Of a stretch of 64,000 nt of DNA, positions 8,856-17,213 are shown one piece after another. Position 1 is the first letter of the stretch; each line of letters begins with the position of its first letter. This DNA is from Aquidulcibacter paucihalophilus (GTDB lineage: Bacteria > Pseudomonadota > Alphaproteobacteria > Caulobacterales > Aquidulcibacteraceae): the NCBI RefSeq assembly GCF_002105465.1, contig NZ_NCSQ01000165.1, positions 62,001 through 126,000 of the forward strand. The letters run 5' to 3'. The position numbers were made by a program, and so were the translations under genes. Under the pieces are notes generated by a model. That model ran no database searches. It was not told the DNA's origin and worked only from the letters and a program-made list of their open reading frames with translations.

Positions 8856-9781
8856 AGCGCGTGGCCGAGCCCTGCGTCAAAGCTCTTGAGAGCGGCTTCG
8901 GCGATTTCTTTGCCCCATTCTTGAACAAAATGCCCACCTTCTGGAATAATCATCGGTTCAGGACAGCCGCGGATCAATTGCTGCATATCCCGCATGATGT
9001 CGAGTCCAAAAACAGGGTCTGCGGCACCCCAGGCCATAAAGCTCTGTCCTTGCCAAGCTTCGGCCCAGAATGTGCGTGCGGCCAATGAAACATCCACCCC
9101 TTCCATGGTTGGGTCGGTCATTACGCGCTTTGGAAATGCTCTCACACCCGCCTTATAGTCCGCGTTAGGGAAGGGGGCATCATACGCGGCTACTTCGGCT
9201 GGCCCAAGGTGAGGGGCAGAACGATGGAGGAGGGCCCCGACCGCCAAATCCGGTCGAGCCCCAGCATAGGCCCGCCACGCCATAAAGCCGTCACTGGGTG
9301 GGTGGCCTGTCGCCAAGGTAGTATTCATAATGATCAAGCGTGTAACCCGCTTCGCGATGCTTGCCTCGACGGGAAGGGTGAGACCGATCAAGCCACCCCA
9401 ATCTTGCACGACTAGCGTGATATTGGTTAGATCGAGCCGTTCCACCAATGAGATCAGGAAGTTGCGATGGAAGTCGAAACCATAAATTTCCTCATCGACC
9501 GGCTTATCGGATCGTCCAAATCCCAATAGGTCCGGGGCTATGACGCGCGCACCAGACCGCACAAAGACAGGGATCATTTTTCGGTACAGGTAACTCCATG
9601 TTGGTTGACCATGCAGGCAGAGAAAGACTTGGTCTGCATCGTGCGGCCCTTCATCCAAATAGGCCGCCCGCAACCACTCATAACCCGAAAGATCACTGAT
9701 ATAATGGGGTGAAAACTCGAAACCTGGTAGGTTTTCAAACTGGGTTTCTGGCGTTCTAAGCGCTTCCATCTTCTGTCCCAT
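8852..9781 (-). CDS. Haloalkane dehalogenase-like alpha/beta hydrolase (HLD-I type)
   Basis: Alpha/beta hydrolase of 309 residues resembling haloalkane dehalogenases, which hydrolyse carbon-halogen bonds to an alcohol and halide. Visible are the oxyanion region HGQPTWSYLYRKM (about 57-69), nucleophile Asp127 followed by halide-binding Trp128 in VQDWGG, candidate acid Asp255 (GAADPVFG) and base His284 (PEGGHF). A Trp nucleophile neighbour and Asp after strand 7 fit subfamily HLD-I (DhlA/DhmA-like) better than epoxide hydrolase. GGAGG abuts the first ATG, so translation may start at the second Met (9769). It is followed upstream by a small membrane protein on the same strand, 9 bases away. Confidence 0.8.
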   Translation of the reverse strand: MGQKMEALRTPETQFENLPGFEFSPHYISDLSGYEWLRAAYLDEGPHDADQVFLCLHGQPTWSYLYRKMIPVFVRSGARVIAPDLLGFGRSDKPVDEEIYGFDFHRNFLISLVERLDLTNITLVVQDWGGLIGLTLPVEASIAKRVTRLIIMNTTLATGHPPSDGFMAWRAYAGARPDLAVGALLHRSAPHLGPAEVAAYDAPFPNADYKAGVRAFPKRVMTDPTMEGVDVSLAARTFWAEAWQGQSFMAWGAADPVFGLDIMRDMQQLIRGCPEPMIIPEGGHFVQEWGKEIAEAALKSFDAGLGHAL

Positions 9782-9790
9782 CCTCCAAAA

Positions 9791-10216
9791 TCAAAGTGCT
9801 GTCTTACGTGCGCCGCTCTGGGTAAGGCCGACCAAATACATGGCAGCTAAAGCGGTATTGGGGATAATGTTGAGAGCAAAGCCCGTCGCAATCGAGCAGA
9901 CACCGTCAATCACATACCAAATGATCAAACCCGACGTGATGGCATCCCAAAGGGGTCGGCCTGGCGCACCAAGTTTGAATGCAACCTGCATCACCCCAAA
10001 AATCATGACCGCCCAACCAATGGTAATTGCCCCCATCAGACCCAAGCAGAAACGCAGTGCTGACGTAAGTACAATGGTTTCACCGCCGGATAAGATTGCC
10101 ATTAAACCCGCAATGGGGCCGCTGGAGGGCGCAAAAGCTCCGGCGCTGAGCAGTGCCCCGAACAAGACCAAAGACAGACAGAATACCCCAAAATACGCGC
10201 GCCAAAATGCTGACAT
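9791..10216 (-). CDS. Small integral membrane protein, paralogue A
   Basis: Unrecognised 141-residue protein with about four predicted hydrophobic helices. It resembles the 153-residue protein at 11642-12103: both share an RF-x-L/C-x(2)-L-x-G-x(3)-G-W-x-VMI segment and a later IIWY/LTWF-x-x-D-x-x-xSIA-G pair followed by a hydrophobic tail. The gene is probably co-transcribed with the dehalogenase 9 bases downstream and diverges from the XRE regulator. Function is unknown. Confidence 0.7.
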   Translation of the reverse strand: MSAFWRAYFGVFCLSLVLFGALLSAGAFAPSSGPIAGLMAILSGGETIVLTSALRFCLGLMGAITIGWAVMIFGVMQVAFKLGAPGRPLWDAITSGLIIWYVIDGVCSIATGFALNIIPNTALAAMYLVGLTQSGARKTAL

Positions 10217-10233
10217 GTGAACTTCTCCTCTTT

Positions 10234-10300
10234 GGTAATTGTGTATCTTGCATGCCTGTAACGCGCAGACTGGCGGCTAAACTGCAGGTCGGCAATTACC
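10234..10300. promoter_or_regulatory. Inverted GGTAATTG/CAATTACC pair between divergent genes
   Basis: An 8-base sequence GGTAATTG (10234-10241) recurs inverted as CAATTACC (10293-10300) in the divergent space between the membrane-protein/dehalogenase pair and the XRE regulator. The arrangement could be a distal half-site pair for the regulator. This is only positional evidence. Confidence 0.25.
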
Positions 10301-10362
10301 TCCAGCGTTATTGAACCGACACTGTGGCCGTGTCAGTCTGGATGTATCAATGGGGGCAACCT

Positions 10363-11199
10363 ATGACGATTTCGGTTCAGACAAATTATGTCGATGGCGA
10401 TGGTGGCTTTGCCAAATTATTGCGAGACTGGCGGCAAAAGCGCCGTTTATCGCAATTGGACCTTGCTTTGATGTCGGGTGTCTCGCAGCGTCACGTCAGT
10501 TTTTTGGAATCTCGACGTGCCAATCCCAGTCGCAACATGATCTTGCAGCTGAGTGAAACTCTGGAAGTGCCCTTGCGCGAGCGCAATGCGTGGCTGACCG
10601 CAGCTGGATATGCACCGATCTTCAAAACGCGTGCCTTGGATGACCCTCAAATGGGGCAAGTGATGTCAGCTATCCGAATGATGCTGACAGCGCATGAACC
10701 GTTTCCGGCTCTTGCCTTGGACCGGGGTTGGAATGTCCGCCTGTCAAATCGATCGTTTGATCAATTGGGCGTCATGCTAGGGGCGGATATTTGGAGCCGC
10801 GTTGGTGGCGAGGGTCGCAATCTTATGCGACTTTTTTTTCATCCTAACGGAATCCGGCCTTATGTGACCAATTGGTCGGCCGTTGGCCCCTTGATGTGGC
10901 AGCGCGCACAGCGCGAGGCAGAAGCCTTGGCAGGTCGTGAGATGAAGGCAGTTTTGGATGAGCTTGCCCCCTATCAGGATCCTCATGTCCTTTGGTCGGC
11001 GGCTGATGCTTCGCTGGTGCCGGTGATCCCGTTTAACATGGATATTCGAGGTTTGAAGATCTCCATGTTTGCCGTTGTGGCGACGTTTGGCACGGCTCAA
11101 GACATTACAGCTGATGAATTGCGCCTTGAAACGCTATTTCCTGCCGACCCCGAAACCGAAGCGATGTTTCGCGCGACAGCCCAAGCAAACAGCCAATAA
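10363..11199 (+). CDS. XRE-family regulator with MmyB-like ligand-binding domain
   Basis: Transcriptional regulator of 278 residues. A Cro/CI helix-turn-helix occupies about 15-73 (LLRDWRQKRRLSQLDLALMSGVSQRHVSFLE). A C-terminal MmyB-type domain then begins at about ALALDRGWNVRLSN. Proteins of this architecture usually sit beside, and regulate, oxidoreductase or hydrolase genes. The frame is open from 10324; the ATG at 10363 is preferred because it follows TGGGGGC and begins just before the HTH domain. It diverges from paralogue A and precedes the epoxide-hydrolase-like gene, so it is the probable local regulator (inference). Confidence 0.85.
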   Translation: MTISVQTNYVDGDGGFAKLLRDWRQKRRLSQLDLALMSGVSQRHVSFLESRRANPSRNMILQLSETLEVPLRERNAWLTAAGYAPIFKTRALDDPQMGQVMSAIRMMLTAHEPFPALALDRGWNVRLSNRSFDQLGVMLGADIWSRVGGEGRNLMRLFFHPNGIRPYVTNWSAVGPLMWQRAQREAEALAGREMKAVLDELAPYQDPHVLWSAADASLVPVIPFNMDIRGLKISMFAVVATFGTAQDITADELRLETLFPADPETEAMFRATAQANSQ

Positions 11200-11267
11200 C
11201 CAGTGACGTAATTGCAACGGACTTCAATCATTGGGAAGTTCAGGGTCTAAGTCATCAGGAGTGCATC

Positions 11268-11657
11268 ATGACCGATAGAGGCCACCAATCGATTGAAGTT
11301 GTCCGCAGCTTTTTAAAGGCCATGGAGCCATTGGATTATGACACCGCTTTGGCTTTTGTTGCGCCAAGCTGCGTTTATATCAACCCGCCACCGATTGGTG
11401 AGGTGATGGGTCCTCAAGGCATTCGCGCCGTTCTCAAGCCCTTCTTCTCGCCAACCTTGGAAAATGAGTTCAAGATCTTGCGGGAATCTGCCAGTGGCGG
11501 AATTGTCTTTCTGGAACGCCTTGATCGTCACCGCCTCAAGGATAAATGGGTCGAACTGCCTGTTACTGGTGTCTTCGAAGTCAAAGACGGGCTCATTACC
11601 TATTGGCGAGACTATTTTGATGCGGCTACCATTCTAACCCAATGGCCGACCGGGTGA
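11268..11657 (+). CDS. Limonene-1,2-epoxide hydrolase family (NTF2-like) protein
   Basis: Small cytoplasmic protein of 129 residues with the NTF2-like fold. The residues that define limonene-1,2-epoxide hydrolase appear conserved: a Y-x-N pair (Tyr37, Asn39), an R-x-D pair (Arg84, Asp86) in FLERLDRH, and a C-terminal Asp115 in YWRDYFD. These align with Tyr53/Asn55 and the Arg99-Asp101-Asp132 triad of the Rhodococcus enzyme. Epoxide hydrolysis is therefore plausible, but the substrate is unknown. The stop overlaps the next membrane-protein gene by 16 bases. Confidence 0.75.
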   Translation: MTDRGHQSIEVVRSFLKAMEPLDYDTALAFVAPSCVYINPPPIGEVMGPQGIRAVLKPFFSPTLENEFKILRESASGGIVFLERLDRHRLKDKWVELPVTGVFEVKDGLITYWRDYFDAATILTQWPTG

Positions 11658-12103
11658 ATCGGGTCGTGAACCATGCGTCACACAAATTCTGGTTGAAGGT
11701 GATGGCCATTATTGTTGGCTCTTTCGGTCCGGTTTTCTTTTTGGGAACAATGGCAGCAACCTCAGAACCTGCTCGTTGGACATTGGACTTGCTGAGTTGG
11801 CCGTTGGATGGGGCGACCACTTACGCCTCGCCCGACACGCGCTTCCTATCGGCCCTGACAGGTGGTTTTTTGGCAGGCTGGGGCGTGATGATCTGGTGCT
11901 TATCCGTTTGGGTCTATGATCACGCACCAGAGGCCGTTAGGCGGACTGCGTTGGCCGGTATCTTGACCTGGTTTTGTCTTGATAGTGCCGGATCCATTGC
12001 CTCGGGGAATGCATCCAATGCTGTCATTAACATCCTGGTTTTGTTGATGGCTGTTGGGCCTTTATGGTGGCCAGTCCGGGAACCGACCACCCAACGCACT
12101 TAG
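11642..12103 (+). CDS. Small integral membrane protein, paralogue B
   Basis: Unrecognised 153-residue protein with about four hydrophobic segments. It shares spaced sequence identities with the protein at 9791-10216 (RFLSALTGGFLAGWGVMIW and LTWFCLDSAGSIASG against the equivalent segments there). It overlaps the upstream epoxide-hydrolase-like gene by 16 bases, implying translational coupling, and its 3' end overlaps the convergent CoA-transferase gene by 4 bases. GTG codons shortly after the ATG are alternative starts. Confidence 0.7.
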   Translation: MADRVNRVVNHASHKFWLKVMAIIVGSFGPVFFLGTMAATSEPARWTLDLLSWPLDGATTYASPDTRFLSALTGGFLAGWGVMIWCLSVWVYDHAPEAVRRTALAGILTWFCLDSAGSIASGNASNAVINILVLLMAVGPLWWPVREPTTQRT

Positions 12104-13305
12104 AGCTTCTCGGCAACGGTAGATTTCACGAGTAATGCTTCAATCTCGTCTGCACTAAAGCCCGCTTCCGCCAGAACAGCGCGTGCATCTTTGCCTGGGG
12201 TCGGGACGGACCGCTTGGATGCTTCTGGGATTCCTGGAAAGCGAATAGGACCAGAAGGGGAGGCTTTTGATCCACCTGTCCCATCGTCAATTTGGGTTAT
12301 ACCGCCAGCGGCAAGGAATTGCGGGTCGGCCACAGTTTCGGCTGGGCTTTGCACAGGGGCCCATACAAGATCATGTGCATCCAGCCGTGTTGCGATATTG
12401 GAGAAGTCTCGGGAGGCAAAGGCTTCGTCCATCAAGGTAACAAGGGTCGCCCCGTTTTCGCGCCGTGCTTTAGATGTTGCAAAGCGGGGATCATTCTGAA
12501 GTGCTTCCAAACTGAGGGCTTGGCAGAAGAGCGGCCAGTCCGCCGTTCCTTGGCGGGGCAAGAGGGTCAACCAGCGTCCGTCGCGGCATTGAAAGAAATT
12601 GGCGAGCGGATTGACGGCTTCGTGGCGTGGTCGGGTCGAGGCCAAACGTCCAAAACGCATTTGGATCGACATGTCCGATCCCAAAGTATAGGTCCCGGCC
12701 CGCAGAAGCGAGGCGTCGACATGCTGGCCTTTGCCAGAGGTTTGCCGGCCGTGGAGGGCCGCGAGAATGCCAGCAACGGTTGAGAGTGAGCAAATGTGGT
12801 CGCCGACGCCGGTTCGAATAGGAAATGGCTCAACGCCCTTAGGGGCAGTCAAGCGCGCCCAGCCAGAGCGCGACCAGAAAGCAGCTACGTCAAATCCTGC
12901 GCGGTCAACGTCGGGGCCTTCAAGCCCATAGCCGGTGACATTGGCATAGATGAGGCGGGGGTTAACGAGAGACAAAGCTGCATAATCCAAGCCTGCGCGC
13001 GTCAATCCACCGGGGCGGACATTGGTGATGAAGACATCTGCATCTTTGACTAATTTACGGACAATGTCTCGGCCCTCATCTTGCCCGGTATCAATAATAA
13101 TGGAGCGCTTACCGCGATTATCGAGATCAAAAACGGGGTTTTCGGCAATATCTGACCCAATTGTATCAAAAAAACGGCGGATAGGATCACCACCGGGTGG
13201 CTCAATCTTGATCACATCTGCCCCCCAGTCAGCCATTAAGCCACCGGCACCGGGTGCTGCGATATATGTGGCATATTCGATGACTTTGAGTCCTTTGAGC
13301 AGCAT
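12100..13305 (-). CDS. CaiB/BaiF-type (family III) CoA-transferase
   Basis: Predicted cytoplasmic acyl-CoA transferase of 401 residues that moves CoA between carboxylic acids, as CaiB, formyl-CoA transferase or alpha-methylacyl-CoA racemase do. It has the N-terminal LKGLKVIEYATYIAAPGAGGLMADWGADVIKIEPPGGD, an FDLDNRGKRSI segment, and the catalytic-Asp region VTGYGLEGPDVDRAGFDVAAFW. No substrate can be assigned. It is convergent with the small membrane protein and divergent from the DUF2336 gene. Confidence 0.88.
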   Translation of the reverse strand: MLLKGLKVIEYATYIAAPGAGGLMADWGADVIKIEPPGGDPIRRFFDTIGSDIAENPVFDLDNRGKRSIIIDTGQDEGRDIVRKLVKDADVFITNVRPGGLTRAGLDYAALSLVNPRLIYANVTGYGLEGPDVDRAGFDVAAFWSRSGWARLTAPKGVEPFPIRTGVGDHICSLSTVAGILAALHGRQTSGKGQHVDASLLRAGTYTLGSDMSIQMRFGRLASTRPRHEAVNPLANFFQCRDGRWLTLLPRQGTADWPLFCQALSLEALQNDPRFATSKARRENGATLVTLMDEAFASRDFSNIATRLDAHDLVWAPVQSPAETVADPQFLAAGGITQIDDGTGGSKASPSGPIRFPGIPEASKRSVPTPGKDARAVLAEAGFSADEIEALLVKSTVAEKL

Positions 13306-13377
13306 AATTTCCCCCCTGAAGTTTTTGATTTTGCGATTGTCATTTTGGTCTCAGCCTGCACCACAACAGCCCAAGTA

Positions 13378-13391
13378 TTTACCTGTGTAAA
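13378..13391. promoter_or_regulatory. TTTAC-CTGT-GTAAA dyad in a divergent promoter region
   Basis: A perfect 5-base inverted repeat with a 4-base spacer lies 73 bases upstream of the CoA-transferase start and 76 upstream of the DUF2336 gene. It could be an operator for either gene; no regulator can be named. Confidence 0.25.
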
Positions 13392-13466
13392 GACGCCATT
13401 AACCCTAACAGAGCACCTTAGCTGTGTTGCGAATCACGGCAAATGTGGTTCTGGGAGCGATGTGTC

Positions 13467-14615
13467 ATGGGCGTTTCAACGCTACGCGTAAATCTGAGTG
13501 AAGCAGACATTCGGGCTTTGATCAAAGGCGATACGGATGAAGACCGTGCTTTGGCATGTTATCGGCTGTGTCGGCGGATTGATACGGTCACATTGACAGA
13601 TGAAGAACGTCAGTATGCCGAGCAGATTTTGCAGATTGTCGTCGCCGGTGCAGCAGAGCGCGTCCGACGGGCTTTGGCAGTAACTCTGAAAGCATCTCCA
13701 AATCTCCCCCCAGAGATTGCGGCAAAACTGGCACGCGATATCGATTCGATCGCGATACCTTTGCTTGAAAGCTCGCCCGTCCTAAGTGATGAGGATCTGG
13801 TGGAAATTTTGGAATCTGCCGAGCCTGCACGCCAATATGCGATTGCCCGCCGCGAGACATTGTCCGAAACAGTGACAACCGCACTCTGCACCCATGGTAT
13901 TGATGGCGCCATTATCGAAGCTTTGCATAATGAAGGGGCAAGTTTCAATGAAGTGGGCATGTCCCGCGCACTGGATCGGTTCCCCACCGTTCGCGCCCTA
14001 CAGGAAGCTATGGTTGAGCGTCCTATTCTGCCGGTTCTGATTTCTGAAAAATTGGCTGCACGCCTGACGGGCGAATTGTTCGATCGCTTGGTCGAAAAGC
14101 ATGCCATGCCGCCACAAATGGCGATTGATCTCGCCACCAACACGCGCGAACGTGCTGGCATTGATTTGATCGCGCAAGCAGGTCTGCAGGCTGACATGAA
14201 GCGCTATGTCCAGCAACTGCATCTCAATGGGCGTCTGACCCCCAGTTTTGTCTTGCGGGCTCTGTGCCAAGGTGAAGTGCGCTTGGTAGAATATGCGTTT
14301 GCGGAGCTCGCAGGCATTGCGCACAATAAGGCGTGGCTTCTGGTCCATGATGGCGGCACCATGGGGTTACGCGCGATTTTTGAGCGGGCCAATATGCCCC
14401 CAAGTCTTTACCCGGCATTCCGTGCTGCCATCGAAGTTCTCCATGAAACAGAGTTTGATGGGACAGCGGATGATCGCACAAGATTCCGCAAACGGATGAT
14501 CGAACGTGTCCTAACACGCTTCCAATCGATCCCGGATGAGGACCTAAATTATCTTCTCGAAAAGCTCGACTTTGTCCGCGAAGAAGCGGAAGAAAAGCGG
14601 GTTGCTGTCGGTTAG
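13467..14615 (+). CDS. DUF2336 domain protein (first of two)
   Basis: Protein of 382 residues belonging to the alphaproteobacterial DUF2336 family, built largely of alpha-helical repeats (ADIRALIKGDTDEDRALACYRLCRRID; LESSPVLSDEDLVEILES). Its biochemical role is not established. The ATG at 13467 is preferred over an upstream one at 13443, since GGAG lies 10 bases before it. A second family member lies at 17214-18302; both share the features ERTLxxxxL and LxxSPVLxDEDLVEI/CPILNDDILVEV. The 3' end overlaps the opposing EAL-like gene by 4 bases. Confidence 0.8.
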   Translation: MGVSTLRVNLSEADIRALIKGDTDEDRALACYRLCRRIDTVTLTDEERQYAEQILQIVVAGAAERVRRALAVTLKASPNLPPEIAAKLARDIDSIAIPLLESSPVLSDEDLVEILESAEPARQYAIARRETLSETVTTALCTHGIDGAIIEALHNEGASFNEVGMSRALDRFPTVRALQEAMVERPILPVLISEKLAARLTGELFDRLVEKHAMPPQMAIDLATNTRERAGIDLIAQAGLQADMKRYVQQLHLNGRLTPSFVLRALCQGEVRLVEYAFAELAGIAHNKAWLLVHDGGTMGLRAIFERANMPPSLYPAFRAAIEVLHETEFDGTADDRTRFRKRMIERVLTRFQSIPDEDLNYLLEKLDFVREEAEEKRVAVG

Positions 14616-15631
14616 GCAGCCTCAGACTTAGACGGCTCGGGCTCAGTTACATCTTCCAAACTGAAGAGTTGTAGCGGGTGGTGCAACGTGACCTCCAAGG
14701 TCCTCGTGTCGACTATTTCTGGACACAGGTCTACGCTTTTGCCTTCTGATTCAAGTTCCAAGTCTGGGCCGCAAGATTCTTCGCTGTCGTTCAAACTTGC
14801 AGGCTGTTCCAATAGCATTTCTGAGGCGGCCTGAAAGCTGAGCGGGGGCGCGATAAAGTGGCCCTGAAGACGTGTAAAGCCGATGTGATAGCATTGGCGA
14901 ATGGCCTTTCCGGACTCCGCCCCTACGGCGACAACCGGCATCCCTGCCGCTTGAGCCGCTTGAATCCGTCGCATAAAGGCACTTGCCCCCACCGAGTGAA
15001 GCCGACTCGCGACCGCTAACATGGTGGTGCCACCACATTTTAGCTGGCAGAACAATGCCCGAGCGCGCTTGTCGAGGGCCAGACTTGGGGGGCCTTTGGC
15101 ATCCAGTGCCACTCTAAACCCATATCCTGCTAGAATTTCGAGGCATGCCAAGCCGTCAGTTCCGGCGCATACCAATTCTTCTTCATCGATTTCTAAAATC
15201 ATCCACTCGGGTCGTGCGCCCTCACTGGCAACACAAGCATACAAGTCTTTACCAAAAGTGGGGTCCACCACGTCGGTGATCCCGACATTAATCGCAATAT
15301 CAATCTTGTAGCCATGATTACGCCACGTGTGGACGGCGCGAGCGGCTTGTGCACCCAAAGTGCGACTGATGACCCCCATCAGCCCTTCTTTTGCTGCAAG
15401 ACTAAAGAACAAGCCTGGTGACACTTGACCCAGTTTGGGGTGGTGCCAGCGCGCGACGCCTTCAAAGGCAACAATCGCCTTTGTTGCTAAATCAACTTGC
15501 GGCTGAAAGGCCAATTGAATTTCACCTGCAGCGAGGCTTTGAAGCAATTCGACACGCGCTAAAGAAACAACCTGTGTCACCATTGTTTCGAACTTAATCC
15601 TTTTGCGTGTTGGGCTCGAGGACACCTCCAT
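14612..15631 (-). CDS. Degenerate EAL-domain protein
   Basis: Protein of 339 residues with an EAL fold at about 25-270 and an acidic C-terminal tail. Several catalytic positions of c-di-GMP phosphodiesterases are altered. The EAL signature reads Glu57-Gly-Val, the DDFG motif reads Asp177-Ala-Lys-Gly (second Asp lost), and the AEGVE motif has Val236 in place of Glu. Asn115, Glu147, Lys198 and Gln256 of the family remain. It is therefore probably an enzymatically inactive binding or regulatory protein. It lies between a DUF2336 gene and an HPt gene, both of signalling character. No strong ribosome site was seen; an internal Met17 is an alternative start. Confidence 0.8.
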   Translation of the reverse strand: MEVSSSPTRKRIKFETMVTQVVSLARVELLQSLAAGEIQLAFQPQVDLATKAIVAFEGVARWHHPKLGQVSPGLFFSLAAKEGLMGVISRTLGAQAARAVHTWRNHGYKIDIAINVGITDVVDPTFGKDLYACVASEGARPEWMILEIDEEELVCAGTDGLACLEILAGYGFRVALDAKGPPSLALDKRARALFCQLKCGGTTMLAVASRLHSVGASAFMRRIQAAQAAGMPVVAVGAESGKAIRQCYHIGFTRLQGHFIAPPLSFQAASEMLLEQPASLNDSEESCGPDLELESEGKSVDLCPEIVDTRTLEVTLHHPLQLFSLEDVTEPEPSKSEAA

Positions 15632-15692
15632 AACAAGCAGGCCTTAAGCACCACTCAGGTCAGTCTCGACAATTTTAGTGGTATTCAGCACG

Positions 15693-15716
15693 AAAAAACC
15701 CGGCCAATCGGCCGGG
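15693..15716 (-). terminator. Rho-independent terminator after the HPt gene
   Basis: On the minus strand the stem CCCGGCC-GATT-GGCCGGG is followed by six T residues. It lies about 30 bases beyond the HPt stop codon. Confidence 0.85.
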
Positions 15717-15744
15717 CTTCAATATTTCTAGGCTTAGGTGCCGC

Positions 15745-16236
15745 TTATTGAGAGGCAGCGTAGCGATTCACTTGTGTCTGCAACTCAACCAACAGAGCTT
15801 TGCCAATTGGATGGTCGCTATCTTTGATGTTTTGCTTGACCGCAGCAATAATAGCACCCACATGGGCATCAAGTATCTGACGAGGGGCTTTGGCGCGGCC
15901 CTCAGGACTGTCAATCAATTTGCACAAAGACGCAGCAAATTGCGAGACAATTGGAAAGCCATAGGTGGAGCCCAAGCCCTTTAAATCGTGCGCGCGACGG
16001 TAAAATTCTTCAAGCTCATGTTCGCCAGAACCGGCTCTATTGACCACCGCATAAGCGGCCTCCAGCTTGGTGAGCTCGTCATTTAGCCAACCGGCAAATT
16101 GGTCGGACATAGAGGCAAGGGCGGCTTCAGCCCGCGCAATCGCCGCGGCGTCAAACCCGCCAAGTCGATTACCTAGTTTCGCCTTTAGGCGATTGGGCGG
16201 CGAGATAAATTCAACTTGGTCATCTTGACTTGACAT
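15745..16236 (-). CDS. Histidine phosphotransfer (HPt) domain protein
   Basis: Stand-alone phosphotransfer protein of 163 residues. The HPt four-helix bundle spans about 40-150, with phospho-acceptor His83 in the motif RRAHDLKGLGSTYG. Such proteins relay phosphate between receivers of hybrid kinases and response regulators; no partner kinase is adjacent. The ATG at 16236 follows GGAG with 8-base spacing, so an upstream in-frame TTG at 16248 is rejected. A clear terminator follows, so this is probably a single-gene unit. Confidence 0.85.
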   Translation of the reverse strand: MSSQDDQVEFISPPNRLKAKLGNRLGGFDAAAIARAEAALASMSDQFAGWLNDELTKLEAAYAVVNRAGSGEHELEEFYRRAHDLKGLGSTYGFPIVSQFAASLCKLIDSPEGRAKAPRQILDAHVGAIIAAVKQNIKDSDHPIGKALLVELQTQVNRYAASQ

Positions 16237-16364
16237 CGGATACTCCAATCAAGACCAAATGTTATCAAATTGCGTTTAATAGATTATGAAAGACGCTTAA
16301 TTGATGTGATGAAACTGCCTCAATCTCTGTGGTGCCTACGCGTCGGTTATACGAAATAATTGAA

Positions 16365-17147
16365 TTATTGCGCAAATTGTTCGGCCAACATCCGCTCGTC
16401 CAAGGACCTGTCGGGGTCAAACAACATGACCATGCTGCGCGAGCGATCCTCGCGAATGCTCACGCTCGCGACATTGCGAACTTCTTGGCTATCCGCCGAG
16501 GCGGCCACCGGGCGTAGGTCAGCGTCAAGGACCTCAAAGCGGACATGCGATTCGCGACGAAGGAGGGCCCCCCGCCACCGACGAGGTCTAAATACACTGA
16601 TGGGCGTTAGCGCCAAAAGCCCACATCCTAAGGGCAAAATGGGCCCGTGCGCCGATAAATTATAGGCTGTGCTACCTGCCGGGGTCGCCACCAATACGCC
16701 GTCGCAAATGATTTCGTTCAACCGCTCTGCCTCATCTACCACGATCCGCAGGCGAGCCGTTTGGTGGGTCTGGCGCAGGAGCGACACTTCATTGATGGCA
16801 ACATGGTCGTGCACTTGCCCATCCACTTGCACGGTGGACATGCGCAGCGGGTGGATCACAGAAGCCTTTGCGGCAGCGATCCGGTCAGGCAGATCACCCT
16901 CGCGATAATCGTTCATCAAAAAACCAATGGTGCCTTGATTGAGGCCAAACACGGGAATGCCGTCATCCATGTGACGTCGAAGGGTTTCAAGCATCAAGCC
17001 ATCGCCACCCAGGGCCACAATGACATCGGCATCGCTTTCTTTAACCGAGCCATACAGGTGGCGCATCCGCGTCATGGCCTCACGCGCCTCTGGGCGCGCA
17101 CTGGCAACAAAGGCAATACGTTCAAGGCGTCTGCGCGAAGAGGTCAT
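16365..17147 (-). CDS. nadK: NAD kinase
   Basis: Cytoplasmic ATP-dependent NAD kinase of 260 residues that makes NADP. It carries the catalytic GGDG motif at residues 47-50 (ADVIVALGGDGLMLETLR), the FGLNQGTIGFLMN segment, AINEVSLLR and the DGVLVATPAGSTAYNLSAHGPILPL region that defines the family. Length is slightly short but typical of alphaproteobacterial forms. It is flanked on the same strand by the HPt gene downstream and a DUF2336 gene upstream, with about 66 bases to the latter. Confidence 0.95.
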   Translation of the reverse strand: MTSSRRRLERIAFVASARPEAREAMTRMRHLYGSVKESDADVIVALGGDGLMLETLRRHMDDGIPVFGLNQGTIGFLMNDYREGDLPDRIAAAKASVIHPLRMSTVQVDGQVHDHVAINEVSLLRQTHQTARLRIVVDEAERLNEIICDGVLVATPAGSTAYNLSAHGPILPLGCGLLALTPISVFRPRRWRGALLRRESHVRFEVLDADLRPVAASADSQEVRNVASVSIREDRSRSMVMLFDPDRSLDERMLAEQFAQ

Positions 17148-17213
17148 GCACTCGATCCAACCAAAGTCTAAAGACCGCCTGACCCCACCAAGGGAGTCGA
17201 CCTTTGTTCTTTA

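Noticed and set aside
12292..12783. 163-residue plus-strand frame opposite the CoA-transferase
   Set aside because: Antisense shadow with no start site or conserved motif.
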